Assembly: GCF_002276045.1 (NCBI RefSeq)
Contig: NZ_NQMR01000019.1
Coordinates: forward strand, 1 to 64,000
Reading direction: 5' to 3'
DNA from: Pseudoalteromonas sp. NBT06-2
GTDB lineage: Bacteria > Pseudomonadota > Gammaproteobacteria > Enterobacterales > Alteromonadaceae
Length of the DNA: 64,000 bases
Part shown: one piece after another, positions 1 through 9,422 of the stretch
Layout of the letters: each line of letters starts with the position of its first letter
Position numbering within the stretch: position 1 is the first letter of the stretch
The notes under the pieces: generated by a model
The model's input: the letters and a program-made list of their open reading frames with translations, nothing else
Told to the model about the DNA's origin: nothing
Databases searched by the model: none
Translations under genes and position numbers: made by a program

Positions 1-50
1 AGCATCGAGATCAACTGAAATTTAGAATTTAATAGGCCTTGGCGTTAACT

Positions 51-421
51 TTAGCCTTTCGAGGGCGTAATCAAATAAGCCACCGGCTCTGCTGGCGGTA
101 ATTTAACTTTCGCGGAGAAACTTTGGTCATTGTAGTGTATAAATTCTCGCTCTACTCGTTTAAGTTTTTTATCTAAACTCGTAAGTTCGTCTATGGCATC
201 GCGAAGCATATGGGTAATGGCAGCATGAATACCTTCATCTAGTAAGGCCGTTAACGTCGCTTTAAATGTTTTATACGATTTATCAATCACAACACCAAAC
301 TTAAGCAATAAACTACGCATTTGATTAATACAGGCAGTGCGTTGCTCAATTAAACGTTAGCGATCACGATGCAGGGCTAAAATGGCTTGATGATGACCTG
401 TTTTGACAGGCACAAAGCGTA
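51..421 (-). pseudogene. IS110-family transposase remnant
   Basis: Translated on the minus strand, this stretch reads RFVPVKTGHHQAILALHRDR, then a stop, then RLIEQRTACINQMRSLLLKF. That is the signature of the N-terminal (DEDD nuclease to coiled-coil) part of IS110-type transposases, where a conserved RFVPVK motif precedes an RT-x-x-NQ-x-R helix. An in-frame stop separates the two halves. The frame ends near position 51 well short of the C-terminal catalytic region, and the upstream part is cut off by the short repeat element that begins at 422. It is a dead fragment. The family assignment is from motif recognition only. Confidence 0.6.
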
Positions 422-687
422 TATACCCAAGCCACTTCAAGATGTGAGGTTCAGGACTGCTGAGCAATTCATGATCTAGGCGCATCTTTGCATTAATGGT
501 TACTCCCTTAAAAAAAGATGGAACAACGAGCATGATTTGCTCAGAAGTCCCTGTAAGGTTGGTTTATAAATACTTTATGCAGCGTTATTGATTTTGAAAA
601 GGGAATAACCATGTTCTTCAATCAATGCCTTGCCTAAAGTATTTCTAATTCCAACTGAATCCTGCATCTTGAAGTGGTTTGGGTATA
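422..687 (+). mobile_element. Short TIR element copy 1 (266-bp form)
   Basis: Begins TATACCCAAGCCACTTCAAG and ends with the matching inverted terminus CATCTTGAAGTGGTTTGGGTATA shape. The interior lacks any credible gene, so this is a MITE-like, non-autonomous element. It abuts the IS110 remnant on the left. Flanks show no clear target duplication. Nine other near full-length copies lie in this window. Confidence 0.9.
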
Positions 688-733
688 TGTGGCCTATCTT
701 TTATTAATCAGCTTAAAAGATAGGTAAACAACC

Positions 734-820
734 ATGGGAATAGCACGTCAAAGGCAAGTGAGTTTAACGGATACCAAATACTACCACTGTATTTCTCGTT
801 GTGTTCGTCGTGTACGTTGA
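734..820 (+). pseudogene. RAYT (Y1/IS200-like) transposase N-terminal remnant
   Basis: The 28-codon frame MGIARQRQVSLTDTKYYHCI continues as SRCVRRVR and then stops. It matches the conserved start of REP-associated tyrosine transposases (TxYYHCxSRCVRRAF). Everything after the first helix, including the HUH motif and the catalytic tyrosine, is missing. It lies between a short TIR element and a palindromic repeat, consistent with a recombined patch. Confidence 0.6.
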
Positions 821-986
821 AATGTACAGCTTTACTTGGTAAAAACATTTTAAATGTAGGACAGTGGTCACTTACTTTTGTCACGGACTTATAAGTTATT
901 ATGTAGTGCTAAACTTATAGCCCGACCTAGAGCACCGATCAGTTCAAAATATAGTCACCAGCGAGAGCCAAAATTTTCGTAGACTA

Positions 987-1166
987 GGAAAATTTTTGTA
1001 GGTCTAGTTATTCTCCATCAAGAAAATTTAACGCAGTATACGGAAATTTTAGCCTCACCCGCAGGGAATGGCCAAAAATCACACATGCTACGTTGTATCA
1101 GCTCGAAATAGCCCGCTATTCCATTCACTAATACCCCTTGCCTGTGTGATTTTTGGACCATTCTGG
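987..1166 (+). repeat. Cruciform repeat, copy A
   Basis: Left arm GAATGGCCAAAAATCACACA (about 1056-1085) pairs with right arm TGTGTGATTTTTGGACCATTC-type sequence (about 1143-1164). They enclose a core with CTACGTTGTATCAG and an inner small hairpin GAAATAGC/GCTATTC. The first 90 bases recur in inverted orientation at 37263-37357, and the core recurs with different arms at 31738-31845. Confidence 0.7.
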
Positions 1167-1194
1167 TGTTCGTATTTTAAACTAATCGGTGCTC

Positions 1195-1460
1195 TATACC
1201 CAAGCCACTTCAAGATGAGAGGTTCAGGACTGCTGAGCAATTCATGATCTAGGCGCATCTTTGCATTAATGGTTACTCCCTTAAAAAAAGATGGAACAAC
1301 GAGCATGATTTGCTCAGAAGTCCCTGTAAGGTTGGTTTATAAATACTTTATGCAGCGTTATTGATTTTGAAAAGGGAATAACCATGTTCTTCAATCAATG
1401 CCTTGCCTAAAGTATTTCTAATTCCAACTGAATCCTGCATCTTGAAGTGGTTTGGGTATA
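1195..1460 (+). mobile_element. Short TIR element copy 2 (266-bp form)
   Basis: Same termini and interior as copy 1, same orientation, starting in GCTC|TATACCC and ending GGGTATA|TTCA. One base differs in the subterminal region (GATGAGAGG for GATGTGAGG). It lies immediately downstream (3') of the DUF2589 gene pair. Apparent open frames inside it are non-coding. Confidence 0.9.
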
Positions 1461-1490
1461 TTCATTATATTACTAGGTCGAACTATATTG

Positions 1491-2054
1491 TTAATAATTA
1501 CTACTTTTGGGTTCTATTACCGAGCATAATAAATCTTGAAGCTTAGACCAACCTTCACTTTGTTGTTGTTGAACTGCTTGAATTGATACTGAATAATTGG
1601 CTGAACTATTAGCTTGCCTGTTTTTTTCAGAGTGGGAAACAAGTCTGCCCATAAGTTCACCTTCTTCTGCTACTTGTTCTTCTGTGACTTGATCTTGTGT
1701 TAAGGCTGATTTTGGGTTGATATTTTTAGCACTTTTATCACTTTTTTGTTCAGTAACCTGCAGGCTAAATTCAATTGATACATTATTTATCATTAAATTT
1801 GGTGTTGGTACAAACGAAAGTAGTGGTACAGATACATCTACTTTTTCAGTTGAGGTACTCATACCATCTAGTGTTACAGGTCTTTCTAATTGAAAATCAA
1901 TCGTGCGAGTTTTTCCCTTGTTAAAACCCATTTTATGAATGTATTTAATTAATGAATTTGACATATCGCATTGTGCTTGAATTGTTGATGTTAACGGTGA
2001 AGAAATCAATTTTGACATGGGCAGTGCCCGTAATATTTTTGATGTGGTTGGCAT
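1491..2054 (-). CDS. DUF2589 domain-containing protein (187 aa)
   Basis: The protein has the features of DUF2589: an N-terminal MSKLISSPLTSTIQAQCDMS helix followed by beta-rich sequence with VPLLSFVPTPNLMINNVSIE. That family is uncharacterised, is often found as adjacent paralogues, and is suspected to have a structural role. The longest frame starts four codons earlier, but GGAG lies six bases before the ATG at 2054, so I place the start there. The C-terminal third is Gln/Ser/Asn-rich and looks disordered. It follows the other DUF2589 gene by about 30 bases, so the pair is probably one transcript. No signal peptide or membrane segment is seen. Cytoplasmic location is an inference. Confidence 0.75.
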   Translation of the reverse strand: MPTTSKILRALPMSKLISSPLTSTIQAQCDMSNSLIKYIHKMGFNKGKTRTIDFQLERPVTLDGMSTSTEKVDVSVPLLSFVPTPNLMINNVSIEFSLQVTEQKSDKSAKNINPKSALTQDQVTEEQVAEEGELMGRLVSHSEKNRQANSSANYSVSIQAVQQQQSEGWSKLQDLLCSVIEPKSSNY

Positions 2055-2085
2055 AAAAAACTCCAAGAGTAATTGTCAATTAAAA

Positions 2086-2523
2086 TTAAGGTAAATATTT
2101 GTTAGCACTGTCTTTTAAGCGGATCATCGCTTCAGGTGTCTCACCTTTTTTAATAACAATTTTAACTTTGACTGAATTGTTATTATCATCATTTTTGCAA
2201 ACATCAAGCATGACGTCAGATTCGTCTTTAGTGCGCTCTTCCAGTGCTACAATATTTGCGTCTAATTCAACTTCTACGCGCTCGATATCTAAACCGTTTG
2301 TTGGGGCAAGACTAAATGAAGGCATTTCAATATGCTCTGATGTATCATCGTTAGATAATTTTATTTTCAACATCTTAGCTACCAAAACTTCTTCTTCATC
2401 TATGATTTGTGTATCGAAATGCTGTGCAAGACTTTTAAAATATTGGTTGTTGACAGTATCCTGAGCTTGTGAAACCGCCATTGAAATAGACTTAGTTAAG
2501 TCACCTAGACTTTTGTATCCCAT
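2086..2523 (-). CDS. DUF2589-like protein (145 aa), first gene of pair
   Basis: Starts MGYKSLGDLTKSISMAVSQA, an amphipathic helix resembling the start of DUF2589 proteins. A strand-rich middle with IEMPSFSLAPTNGLDIERVE parallels the VPLLSFVPTPNLMINNVSIE segment of the downstream paralogue. GGAG sits seven bases before the ATG. Function is unknown. The similar layout of the two products suggests ancient duplication and possibly a hetero-oligomer, which is inference. There is no signal peptide. Confidence 0.7.
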   Translation of the reverse strand: MGYKSLGDLTKSISMAVSQAQDTVNNQYFKSLAQHFDTQIIDEEEVLVAKMLKIKLSNDDTSEHIEMPSFSLAPTNGLDIERVEVELDANIVALEERTKDESDVMLDVCKNDDNNNSVKVKIVIKKGETPEAMIRLKDSANKYLP

Positions 2524-2724
2524 ATGTTTCTCCTAAACATTGATGTAATTTTTTTAACTTTAACCAAATTAATACAAAGACGTACAACATCAGGTTATGT
2601 GATATTTTTATTCACAAAGTTTCATGTTCGCTGTCTTGATACTTGTCAATACACAACAAAAAGTCACATTTGAGCATTCAATACGACATATACATGATAT
2701 TGAACAGAGCAAAGGGCAGCTAAG

Positions 2725-3408
2725 ATGGCAAAAAATATATTTATTTCAGTAAATTTTAATCGATATATAATCTTTTTTATTACATTCACTTCATTATCTA
2801 GTTTTGCAGATGATAAACAGCTTTGGCTTTCAGCAAATAATAAGGTTTGGCAAAGTGAAGATAAGGCCTCACAAGTGACTTTGTACAAAGAAATGCGCAT
2901 AAGTAAAGACGTGAGTGATGTGACTGGCTTTTTTTTAGGACCTATATTGCGTCACAAACTCAATGATTATCTCAAAATTGGTGGGGCTTATAAGTTTATC
3001 AATATACGGGGGAATGATGGTCATCATAATAATTTAAATCGCTGGGAAATTGAGTTTACTCCAAACTTTTTTGTTGATAATGATAATTTGTATAAACTTT
3101 CTTTACGTAATCGTCTTGAACTCATCACTCAATCGGGAGCAAGCGATAAAAAACGTTTGAGGCAACGTTTAATGTTGACTAAAAAATTCACCAATAATCG
3201 CTATTTAAAATCAATGTTTGTTAGTCATGAATTAATCAATGTAATCAAATACGATAATACACAACTTGAACAATATCGATTTGTACCGCTAGGCCTCAAA
3301 TTTAAATTAACGGAAGATTATAACCTCAATGTATTTTACATGCTCAAAAGATCCAATAAAGAAGACAAGAACTATAACCATATTTTGGGGCTAAATTTGT
3401 CATTTTAG
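2725..3408 (+). CDS. DUF2490-like outer-membrane beta-barrel protein (227 aa)
   Basis: An N-terminal signal peptide (hydrophobic to about residue 27, cleavage after SFA) is followed by short alternating strands. The protein contains HKLNDYLKIGGAYKFINIRG and RNRLELITQ, and ends in NHILGLNLSF with a terminal Phe, as expected of an outer-membrane barrel. The pattern of paired aromatic strands and conserved Arg resembles DUF2490 proteins. A purine-rich AAGGG precedes the ATG. It stands alone, divergent from the DUF2589 pair, and nothing around it gives a substrate. Function is unknown; barrel topology is a moderate-confidence inference. Confidence 0.65.
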   Translation: MAKNIFISVNFNRYIIFFITFTSLSSFADDKQLWLSANNKVWQSEDKASQVTLYKEMRISKDVSDVTGFFLGPILRHKLNDYLKIGGAYKFINIRGNDGHHNNLNRWEIEFTPNFFVDNDNLYKLSLRNRLELITQSGASDKKRLRQRLMLTKKFTNNRYLKSMFVSHELINVIKYDNTQLEQYRFVPLGLKFKLTEDYNLNVFYMLKRSNKEDKNYNHILGLNLSF

Positions 3409-3626
3409 CGAGATTAATGTGCCAATTAGCAAAACTAAAGTGTTTATTTATCGGTTTTTTTTAAATTAGAATATTTTGGTTTACGCATATTAAAAAGAGT
3501 TTATTACTTAAATTAAACTGCGGCATTTCATAGTCAAGCTCAAGTAAATACCTTAATCAACAGTGCTTTTCAACGCTGTGGTCGCAGATTTTTAGCATAG
3601 AAATAATACTGATGATTAGGTGAAAA

Positions 3627-6074
3627 ATGCAAAAAATTAAACAAATATTGTCACTGCAAATTATTATGACGCTTTCTATGGGTTTGTTATTGTTTATCGG
3701 TGTTGGTGAATCATACAGGGTAATGCCTTCATTGTTGTTAACTGATGCATGTAATCAGGCACAATTATTAAAAAATTCAATCGAAACCAATCTGAAGCTG
3801 GGTATACCTGTAGAGTTTAAAGGTTTTAATCAGCTGGCTGATAATCTAGCTGAACAAAGTGATCAAATTGCTAATGCTCAGATTATCATACTGCATGATC
3901 AACAGGCTCAACATCATGATGCATTAATTTTGACTTGCAACATGACTGATAAAGATTTACAGCGTGTTTTAACGATAGATTGGCAAGGCTTGCTAATAGA
4001 GTCAGACTTTGATGACCATTATCAGATTACTTTGGGTTTAGCAGATAAAATTGGTCAAGTAGCACAACTTGTGATCACACCTGAACACGGTTTTTTTAAG
4101 CAAGCCATTAATGCACAATTTCGTTCGGTGATCATACTATCATTGGTATTGTGCGTACTGTTCCCTTTCATTATTTGTTTCAATCAACATCTGAAGATCA
4201 AATATGCTAAGTTGATGCAACAAGGCCTTTATCACTTAGCACTTTTATTGGTCGGTTGCTTGATCATTAATAGTTTGATAAACCTATATACGGCAGGTAT
4301 TAAAGCTCAGTCTAATTCTCTTGCGCGTTCACTTGAAGCCCGCTTGTCTATACCTCTGACTTTAGGCTTTGATCTTGATAGCGATTTGAGTGGTTTCGAT
4401 GAACTACTTTTAGAATATCGACTTAAAAACCCTGATATTAGCCACATTTACTTGCTTAATAATAGCAAAATCAGTAGTAGTAGTGTGACTGAAAGTCATC
4501 AGAATGAATACAAAAGTAAAGAGAGTTTAGTGTGTTCATCACTGTCAAGTGAAGCACAGCACAGTCAATATATTTCTATTTGTTTAGACCTAGTGGGTTC
4601 AACATATCAAATTGTGATAAAAACGCCGTGGTCTCGAGTATTAACTAAATTATGGCGGGCAGCACGTAATATATTGGTATTGCTTATCGCGGCAGTGTTA
4701 CTGTTAAGTTTGTTTTTTGATGTTTTGGTGTCGATACAAAATACCAGAAACAGATCAAACAACTGCAACACCAGCAAGGGGGATATAAAAGACCGTTTAG
4801 TTAAAGAAAAAGTAGATAATGCAGAACTATTAACGCTTATTCGGCCAGTATTTGCACTTGGGGTACTGATGGAGGCGATTAATTTATCCTTTTTACCCGC
4901 TTATTTATCATCTCGCTTTGTTGACGCCGATTTTTCAGTATCTAGCGTTTTTGCTGTTTATTTTATTTGTTTTGCGATTATCTTGATCCCTGCTGGACGC
5001 TGCGCTGAAAATTATAGTTTACGTAACATGATGCTCACGGGATTGATTTTGTCGGTCATTGGCATTGGGGGCATTGCATTTATTTATGATCCTTTATCTA
5101 TCATAGTGCTACGAGGGCTCAGTGGTTTTGGACAAGGTATATTGCTTATTGCAGTACAGAGTTATTTACTACGTCTGCAAAATTTACAGGCGACAGAACA
5201 GCTGGTGATAGGATTTAACATGAGTACTATATCGGGGGTCACTATAGGCGCACTTCTTATGCCAATGCTAGGTGAATCTTCGGTATTTTTGATTGGTGCT
5301 ACCATAGGAACAATCAATTGTATTTACTGTTTTATGATGATCACAGACTTGGATCCTGTTCATAAAACAGGAGCACTTATTCAACGAGATGTATCCAATC
5401 AAGTAAAAATGCCTAAGCGATATAAATTTATAAAACTTTTCAGCGATTTAGACTTGTATAAATCGGTCATATTGATTGGTTTTCCAACTAAAGCTGTTTA
5501 TGTTGGCGTACTGATGTTTATGATACCACTCCTGCTTAAAGCGTTTGGATTTGATATAGACACCATTGGCCAAATATTAGTTTTTTATTATTTTGGGGTA
5601 TTAATATCTACGATAATGATAAGTAAATTTGGTGGGTTTTTAAATTATGTTTCGCTAATGTTATTTTTAGGCTGTCTGGGAAGTGGTCTTGGACTGATTA
5701 TGCTAGGTATGCTTGGGCAGTTAGCGACTCATCAAGAAATGCTAGTGGGGAAAAGTTTTAAATTGACTGCTGTAATATTAGTGTCTGTGTTGCTGATAGG
5801 TATAGCACATGGATTGATTCATGCACCGATTGTCACTCATGTTGTTCGTTCAAAATCTGCATTGCTTGTTGGTCAAGCGACTACAGCCGCTACATATCGA
5901 TTTTTAGAAAGACTAGGATGTATCGCTGGTCCTGTATTAGCCTCTTTAATTCTCGTGAATCACGATGGCACAATGAATATTGAATTACTCGTTCTAGTCG
6001 GTTTTTCTATTATCGTATGCGGGATAATTTTCATCTGGCCGAATATTTCATTTAATAAAAAACTTAAAAAGTAA
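3627..6074 (+). CDS. Sensor-MFS hybrid: two extracytoplasmic domains fused to an MFS transporter (815 aa)
   Basis: Residues 1-35 form a first membrane segment. A ~130-residue extracytoplasmic segment follows, then membrane segments near 165-185 and 200-222, a second ~120-residue extracytoplasmic segment, and another membrane helix near 345-368. A polar linker leads into a twelve-helix major-facilitator region (about 405-805), with RGLSGFGQGILLIAVQSYLL and GLIHAPIVTHVVRS as typical MFS helices. The N-terminal half therefore looks like two tandem membrane-anchored sensor modules of chemoreceptor type. TAGGTGAAAA precedes the ATG. The next gene, 24 bases downstream, encodes a periplasmic binding protein, so the two probably form one operon. 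The substrate is unknown. Confidence 0.7.
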   Translation: MQKIKQILSLQIIMTLSMGLLLFIGVGESYRVMPSLLLTDACNQAQLLKNSIETNLKLGIPVEFKGFNQLADNLAEQSDQIANAQIIILHDQQAQHHDALILTCNMTDKDLQRVLTIDWQGLLIESDFDDHYQITLGLADKIGQVAQLVITPEHGFFKQAINAQFRSVIILSLVLCVLFPFIICFNQHLKIKYAKLMQQGLYHLALLLVGCLIINSLINLYTAGIKAQSNSLARSLEARLSIPLTLGFDLDSDLSGFDELLLEYRLKNPDISHIYLLNNSKISSSSVTESHQNEYKSKESLVCSSLSSEAQHSQYISICLDLVGSTYQIVIKTPWSRVLTKLWRAARNILVLLIAAVLLLSLFFDVLVSIQNTRNRSNNCNTSKGDIKDRLVKEKVDNAELLTLIRPVFALGVLMEAINLSFLPAYLSSRFVDADFSVSSVFAVYFICFAIILIPAGRCAENYSLRNMMLTGLILSVIGIGGIAFIYDPLSIIVLRGLSGFGQGILLIAVQSYLLRLQNLQATEQLVIGFNMSTISGVTIGALLMPMLGESSVFLIGATIGTINCIYCFMMITDLDPVHKTGALIQRDVSNQVKMPKRYKFIKLFSDLDLYKSVILIGFPTKAVYVGVLMFMIPLLLKAFGFDIDTIGQILVFYYFGVLISTIMISKFGGFLNYVSLMLFLGCLGSGLGLIMLGMLGQLATHQEMLVGKSFKLTAVILVSVLLIGIAHGLIHAPIVTHVVRSKSALLVGQATTAATYRFLERLGCIAGPVLASLILVNHDGTMNIELLVLVGFSIIVCGIIFIWPNISFNKKLKK

Positions 6075-6098
6075 CAGTAATTACAGAGAGTAACCCTA

Positions 6099-7325
6099 AT
6101 GCGTAAATCAACTAAGTTTTTAAACCAAACAATTTGGCTAATGATACCGGTGTTTATGATCTTTGCTATGAAGGCCTATGCTGATATCACTCCAGCAAGT
6201 GAATTTTGTCAACGACTACAACTTTCTGAGCATCAGTGCATGGAGGAGTCAAAAGAATGGAGCGAGCCGCTAACGTTATTTAAAAACCATATTATACCGA
6301 CGGCGATCTCAACCGCTGATGATGTTGGATTCAAGGTACTTATTTTATCCCCTAAGTGGTCAACGGCCTATGATATTGCGACTAAAACTATTATCGAGCA
6401 GTTCGCTAGTCAGGGATTGAATGTGAGTTATACGTTGCTTAACTATCAGCAAGATAAAGATCAAGCAAAAGTGATTATTGATATTGCTGAAAATTTAGGG
6501 GTCGATCTCATTTTTTCTGTAGGGTCAAGCACCACAGCTTTTATGTTTGATTATTACAGCACGGGTAAATTGCCAGTTGTTTCGGTGTGCAGTAAAGATC
6601 CTGTATCCTTGTATCAGGTCGATGGGAAAATAGGCATGAGCCAAAGTAATATTGCCTATACCTCACTTAATATTGATGTTAGTACCCAAATAGATTACTT
6701 TAAAGAAAAGTTCCTTATTGGCCTATCACGAATAGCTATCATTTATGATATAAATAATCCCAGTTCAATTCAAACTCAGGTATCCCCTCTGATTAATTAC
6801 CTAGAGCATAGTGATAATATTGAATTGACATTAATAGAAGTCGACTTAAATAAAGTCAATGATGGCCTTGCTCCACAAATGAAAAAATTCATTGAGGGAT
6901 CCCAAAAACCTGGTGACAGTATATTTTTGATCACTGGCAGTACTGAATTATTTGAAAATATAGATCGCATAAATAAAAATGCCATGGCTTTACCTGTATT
7001 AAGTGTTACGCCTAGTCATGTTACTTCTGGACTTTCTAGTGTATTGATGGCTATTGGTGTTAGCTTTAAAACTAACGCCAAACTAGCCGCTGACTATGGC
7101 GCTAGAATATTACAAAAAAAAGCTATCCCACAGACTTTGCCGATAGGGATCGTAGATACACCTGATATTTCAATTAATTTTAGCCGTATGCCTGAAAACA
7201 CATCATTAAAACTGCCGTTTAAATTTTTTGAAGATGCCGTAGTGATTTACAATCATAAAGGGGAGGCGGTTAGAATAGATGGATATACCCAAGCCACTTC
7301 AAGATGTGAGGTTCAGGACTGCTGA
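6099..7325 (+). CDS. ABC-type substrate-binding protein (ABC_sub_bind-like), 3' end recoded by a repeat
   Basis: A signal peptide ends near ADIT. The mature chain has the two-lobed periplasmic-binding fold of the TrpX/YufN-like ABC_sub_bind family: VGFKVLILSPKWS, LGVDLIFSVGSSTTAFM, LPVVSVCSKDP, ISRIAIIYD-like and DSIFLITGSTELFENIDRI segments. No ABC permease or ATPase lies nearby; its partner appears to be the upstream sensor-MFS protein. The last 13 codons lie inside the short TIR element that starts at 7284. The natural C-terminus was therefore replaced, although removing the element suggests only a few native residues were lost. It is probably still functional, which is inference. Confidence 0.75.
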   Translation: MRKSTKFLNQTIWLMIPVFMIFAMKAYADITPASEFCQRLQLSEHQCMEESKEWSEPLTLFKNHIIPTAISTADDVGFKVLILSPKWSTAYDIATKTIIEQFASQGLNVSYTLLNYQQDKDQAKVIIDIAENLGVDLIFSVGSSTTAFMFDYYSTGKLPVVSVCSKDPVSLYQVDGKIGMSQSNIAYTSLNIDVSTQIDYFKEKFLIGLSRIAIIYDINNPSSIQTQVSPLINYLEHSDNIELTLIEVDLNKVNDGLAPQMKKFIEGSQKPGDSIFLITGSTELFENIDRINKNAMALPVLSVTPSHVTSGLSSVLMAIGVSFKTNAKLAADYGARILQKKAIPQTLPIGIVDTPDISINFSRMPENTSLKLPFKFFEDAVVIYNHKGEAVRIDGYTQATSRCEVQDC

Positions 7326-7549
7326 GCAATTCATGATCTAGGCGCATCTTTGCATTAATGGTTACTCCCTTAAAAAAAGATGGAACAACGAGCATGATTT
7401 GCTCAGAAGTCCCTGTAAGGTTGGTTTATAAATACTTTATGCAGCGTTATTGATTTTGAAAAGGGAATAACCATGTTCTTCAATCAATGCCTAGCCTAAA
7501 GTATTTCTACTTCCAACTGAATCCTGCATCTTGAAGTGGTTTGGGTATA
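7284..7549 (+). mobile_element. Short TIR element copy 3 (266-bp form)
   Basis: Full-length copy with intact TATACCC/GGGTATA ends inserted in the 3' end of the substrate-binding protein gene. Left flank GATGGA, right flank TACCTTGG; no clear direct repeat beyond the TA in the termini. If a TA duplication is assumed, the original frame would have ended about seven codons later. Confidence 0.9.
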
Positions 7550-7625
7550 TACCTTGGGGGAAAAATAAATGTGGAGTCGCCCAAACTTAAATGACACGAG
7601 CTTTTAAAATGTTGCAAAACCTGTA

Positions 7626-8286
7626 TTGTTCGATATCACTTATCTTCACACACATCAAATAGCCATTTATATTAAAGAAACATTTGGCACCAGTTATACT
7701 ATCTCCGGATTGAATCAAGAGGTACATCAACATAAGTTCAGCTATAAAAAAGCCAAAGGCGTCCCTCATAAATTTGATGCAGAAAAACAAGCCGAATTTA
7801 TTGCTTTTTACGAGCAGCTTAAATCAACGGTAGCACCAGATGAACATATATTATTCATGGATGCAGTTCACCTAGCGCAAGCAACCAAAATCACAGCAGG
7901 TTAGATAAGAAAAAATGATGATAAAGCGATAAAAACAACTGGCAGCCGTTCTCGCATTAATCTTATTGGTGATATTGAATTAGGCCATTTGGGAAATGCG
8001 GTTATCAAAGAATATGAAAAAACAGTTAACGGGGAGTCAATCGTTAATTTTATGAGCATAGTACGTAAAAGCGATTTTGGAAAGCGATGAATAAATATGT
8101 AGGAAATGGCGAGTAAATATGCAGTTAATGGTGGGGGCTTTAGCTCGATAAAAGAATTTCGATAGCGAATTAGTGACTTTTTTTAGGAGCACATTGCTCA
8201 AAACTGCTAACACACTCGATAGTTGGATTAATGACAACTTTCAGGTTTTAAAACCCGTATTTTTAATGGTGACGGGTATATATTAA
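7626..8286 (+). pseudogene. IS630-family transposase, degenerate
   Basis: The first open stretch has the IS630 winged-helix end and linker (FGTSYTISGLNQEVHQHKFS, KKAKGVPHKFDAEKQAEFIA). The first catalytic aspartate is present in ILFMDAVHLAQATKITAG, followed by a stop. The same frame continues with TTGSRSRINLIGDIELGH and NGESIVNF. In another frame the typical C-terminus FFRSTLLKTANTLDSWINDN is readable to a stop at 8284-8286. Multiple stops and at least one frameshift separate the pieces and the DDE region is degraded. A GGGTATATATTA sequence at the very end may be the old right terminus. Confidence 0.8.
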
Positions 8287-8404
8287 ACTTACAAATATGG
8301 TGTAAATAAGTCTAAAGTTGAATTAACCACAACATATTAGCAGTCATTTTACATTCAATTTTTAAGTAAACAACTTTAGACAATTTGTTTAATAATTTTT
8401 TATT

Positions 8405-8947
8405 TTAAAAGGCTGTATGGTCAAAGGTATCTCGTAAGGTTTTCTTTGCCAATTGATAGTATTTCCTTGATGAAGTAGCTGAAATATCCATAATCTTAGC
8501 TATGCTTTCGTGAGATCGATTTTCGTTCACCCTGCGATGTAATATTTCTCTTTCTATTAAATTTAAATTTTTTATCTTTATTTGTAAGTGTTTAGATAGT
8601 CTATCTGATTGGACCTTTTTTTCTACTAAATTTTTTTCGCTCGTTATTATCTGTAAATCGTAAATATTATTCACCTTGCTTTCACCGCTAAAATAGTTTG
8701 TTACTACCTTGGCATTTTGTCTATAAAAATCCATGCATGTATTATAAATAATTTTGCATAGCCAAGGCTTTATGTCACGGATAGTTACCTTATCATAATT
8801 ATTATATGCTTTAATAGCTGCGGTGCTCATTGCGTCTTCTGCATCATGTTTTTTGTATTTTAGATATTTCAAACATTGTTTTTTTAAAGTGTCTTCATAC
8901 TTTATCCATTCATCCCAAAAACCGTCCTTATTTTTAATATTTGTCAT
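8405..8947 (-). CDS. ECF-like sigma-70 family RNA polymerase sigma factor (180 aa)
   Basis: Region 2 is visible as AEDAMSTAAIKAYNNYDKVT followed by IRDIKPWLCKIIYNTCMDFY. Region 4 is a helix-turn-helix in LIEREILHRRVNENRSHESI continuing AKIMDISATSSRKYYQLAKK. This two-domain plan and size fit extracytoplasmic-function sigma factors. The frame is open for 16 further codons upstream, but AAGGA stands about ten bases before the internal ATG at 8947, which is my start. There is no adjacent anti-sigma gene or other co-directional gene, so the regulon and control are unknown. The surrounding DNA is very AT-rich and repeat-laden, suggesting an accessory gene. Confidence 0.75.
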   Translation of the reverse strand: MTNIKNKDGFWDEWIKYEDTLKKQCLKYLKYKKHDAEDAMSTAAIKAYNNYDKVTIRDIKPWLCKIIYNTCMDFYRQNAKVVTNYFSGESKVNNIYDLQIITSEKNLVEKKVQSDRLSKHLQIKIKNLNLIEREILHRRVNENRSHESIAKIMDISATSSRKYYQLAKKTLRDTFDHTAF

Positions 8948-8995
8948 TATATAAAATTCCTTATGTAGTTGAATTAAACTAATGACGTGAAGCAA

Positions 8996-9422
8996 ATGAT
9001 TATGTGAAAATTTAGGTACTAAAAATTTATTGTTTTTTTATTTGTGGCGCTGAAAATATGTTGTTTTTTTCCATAAAAGTAAGACTAGAATTAAATTGTG
9101 GGGTAAATGTGGAGTTTATGAAATTAAATTGATTTTTATAAAAAAAAATTAGGTTGTTGTTTTATAATTGTATTTTTAATGCGACATAATTAAATGCCAC
9201 AGTTCAATCTCCATAGTTTGATCTATTAAGTACTTTCTAAAGAATAATAAGGAAGAGAAATATTGTGAGCGATTAAAATGAGCTAAAACAGCTTTAATAA
9301 ATCGTATTATTAAACGATAAAGCTAAAAATTGTTAATAAATAGCAATTAAAAGTCCTTACTTGAATAAAAAACCAAAAAGATTCAGCTTTTGCTACTTTG
9401 AAACGTTAAACTCGGTTAGGTG
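8996..9422. other. AT-rich intergenic region, no gene seen
   Basis: About 430 bases of very AT-rich DNA between the sigma-factor gene and a short TIR element. I see the sigma factor's probable promoter region near its start, but no convincing open frame, RNA gene or strong hairpin. Confidence 0.5.

Noticed and set aside
2099..2464. 121-codon plus-strand ORF opposite the DUF2589 gene
   Set aside because: It is the antisense shadow of a well-supported gene with a ribosome-binding site; Ser-rich composition is typical of antisense reading.
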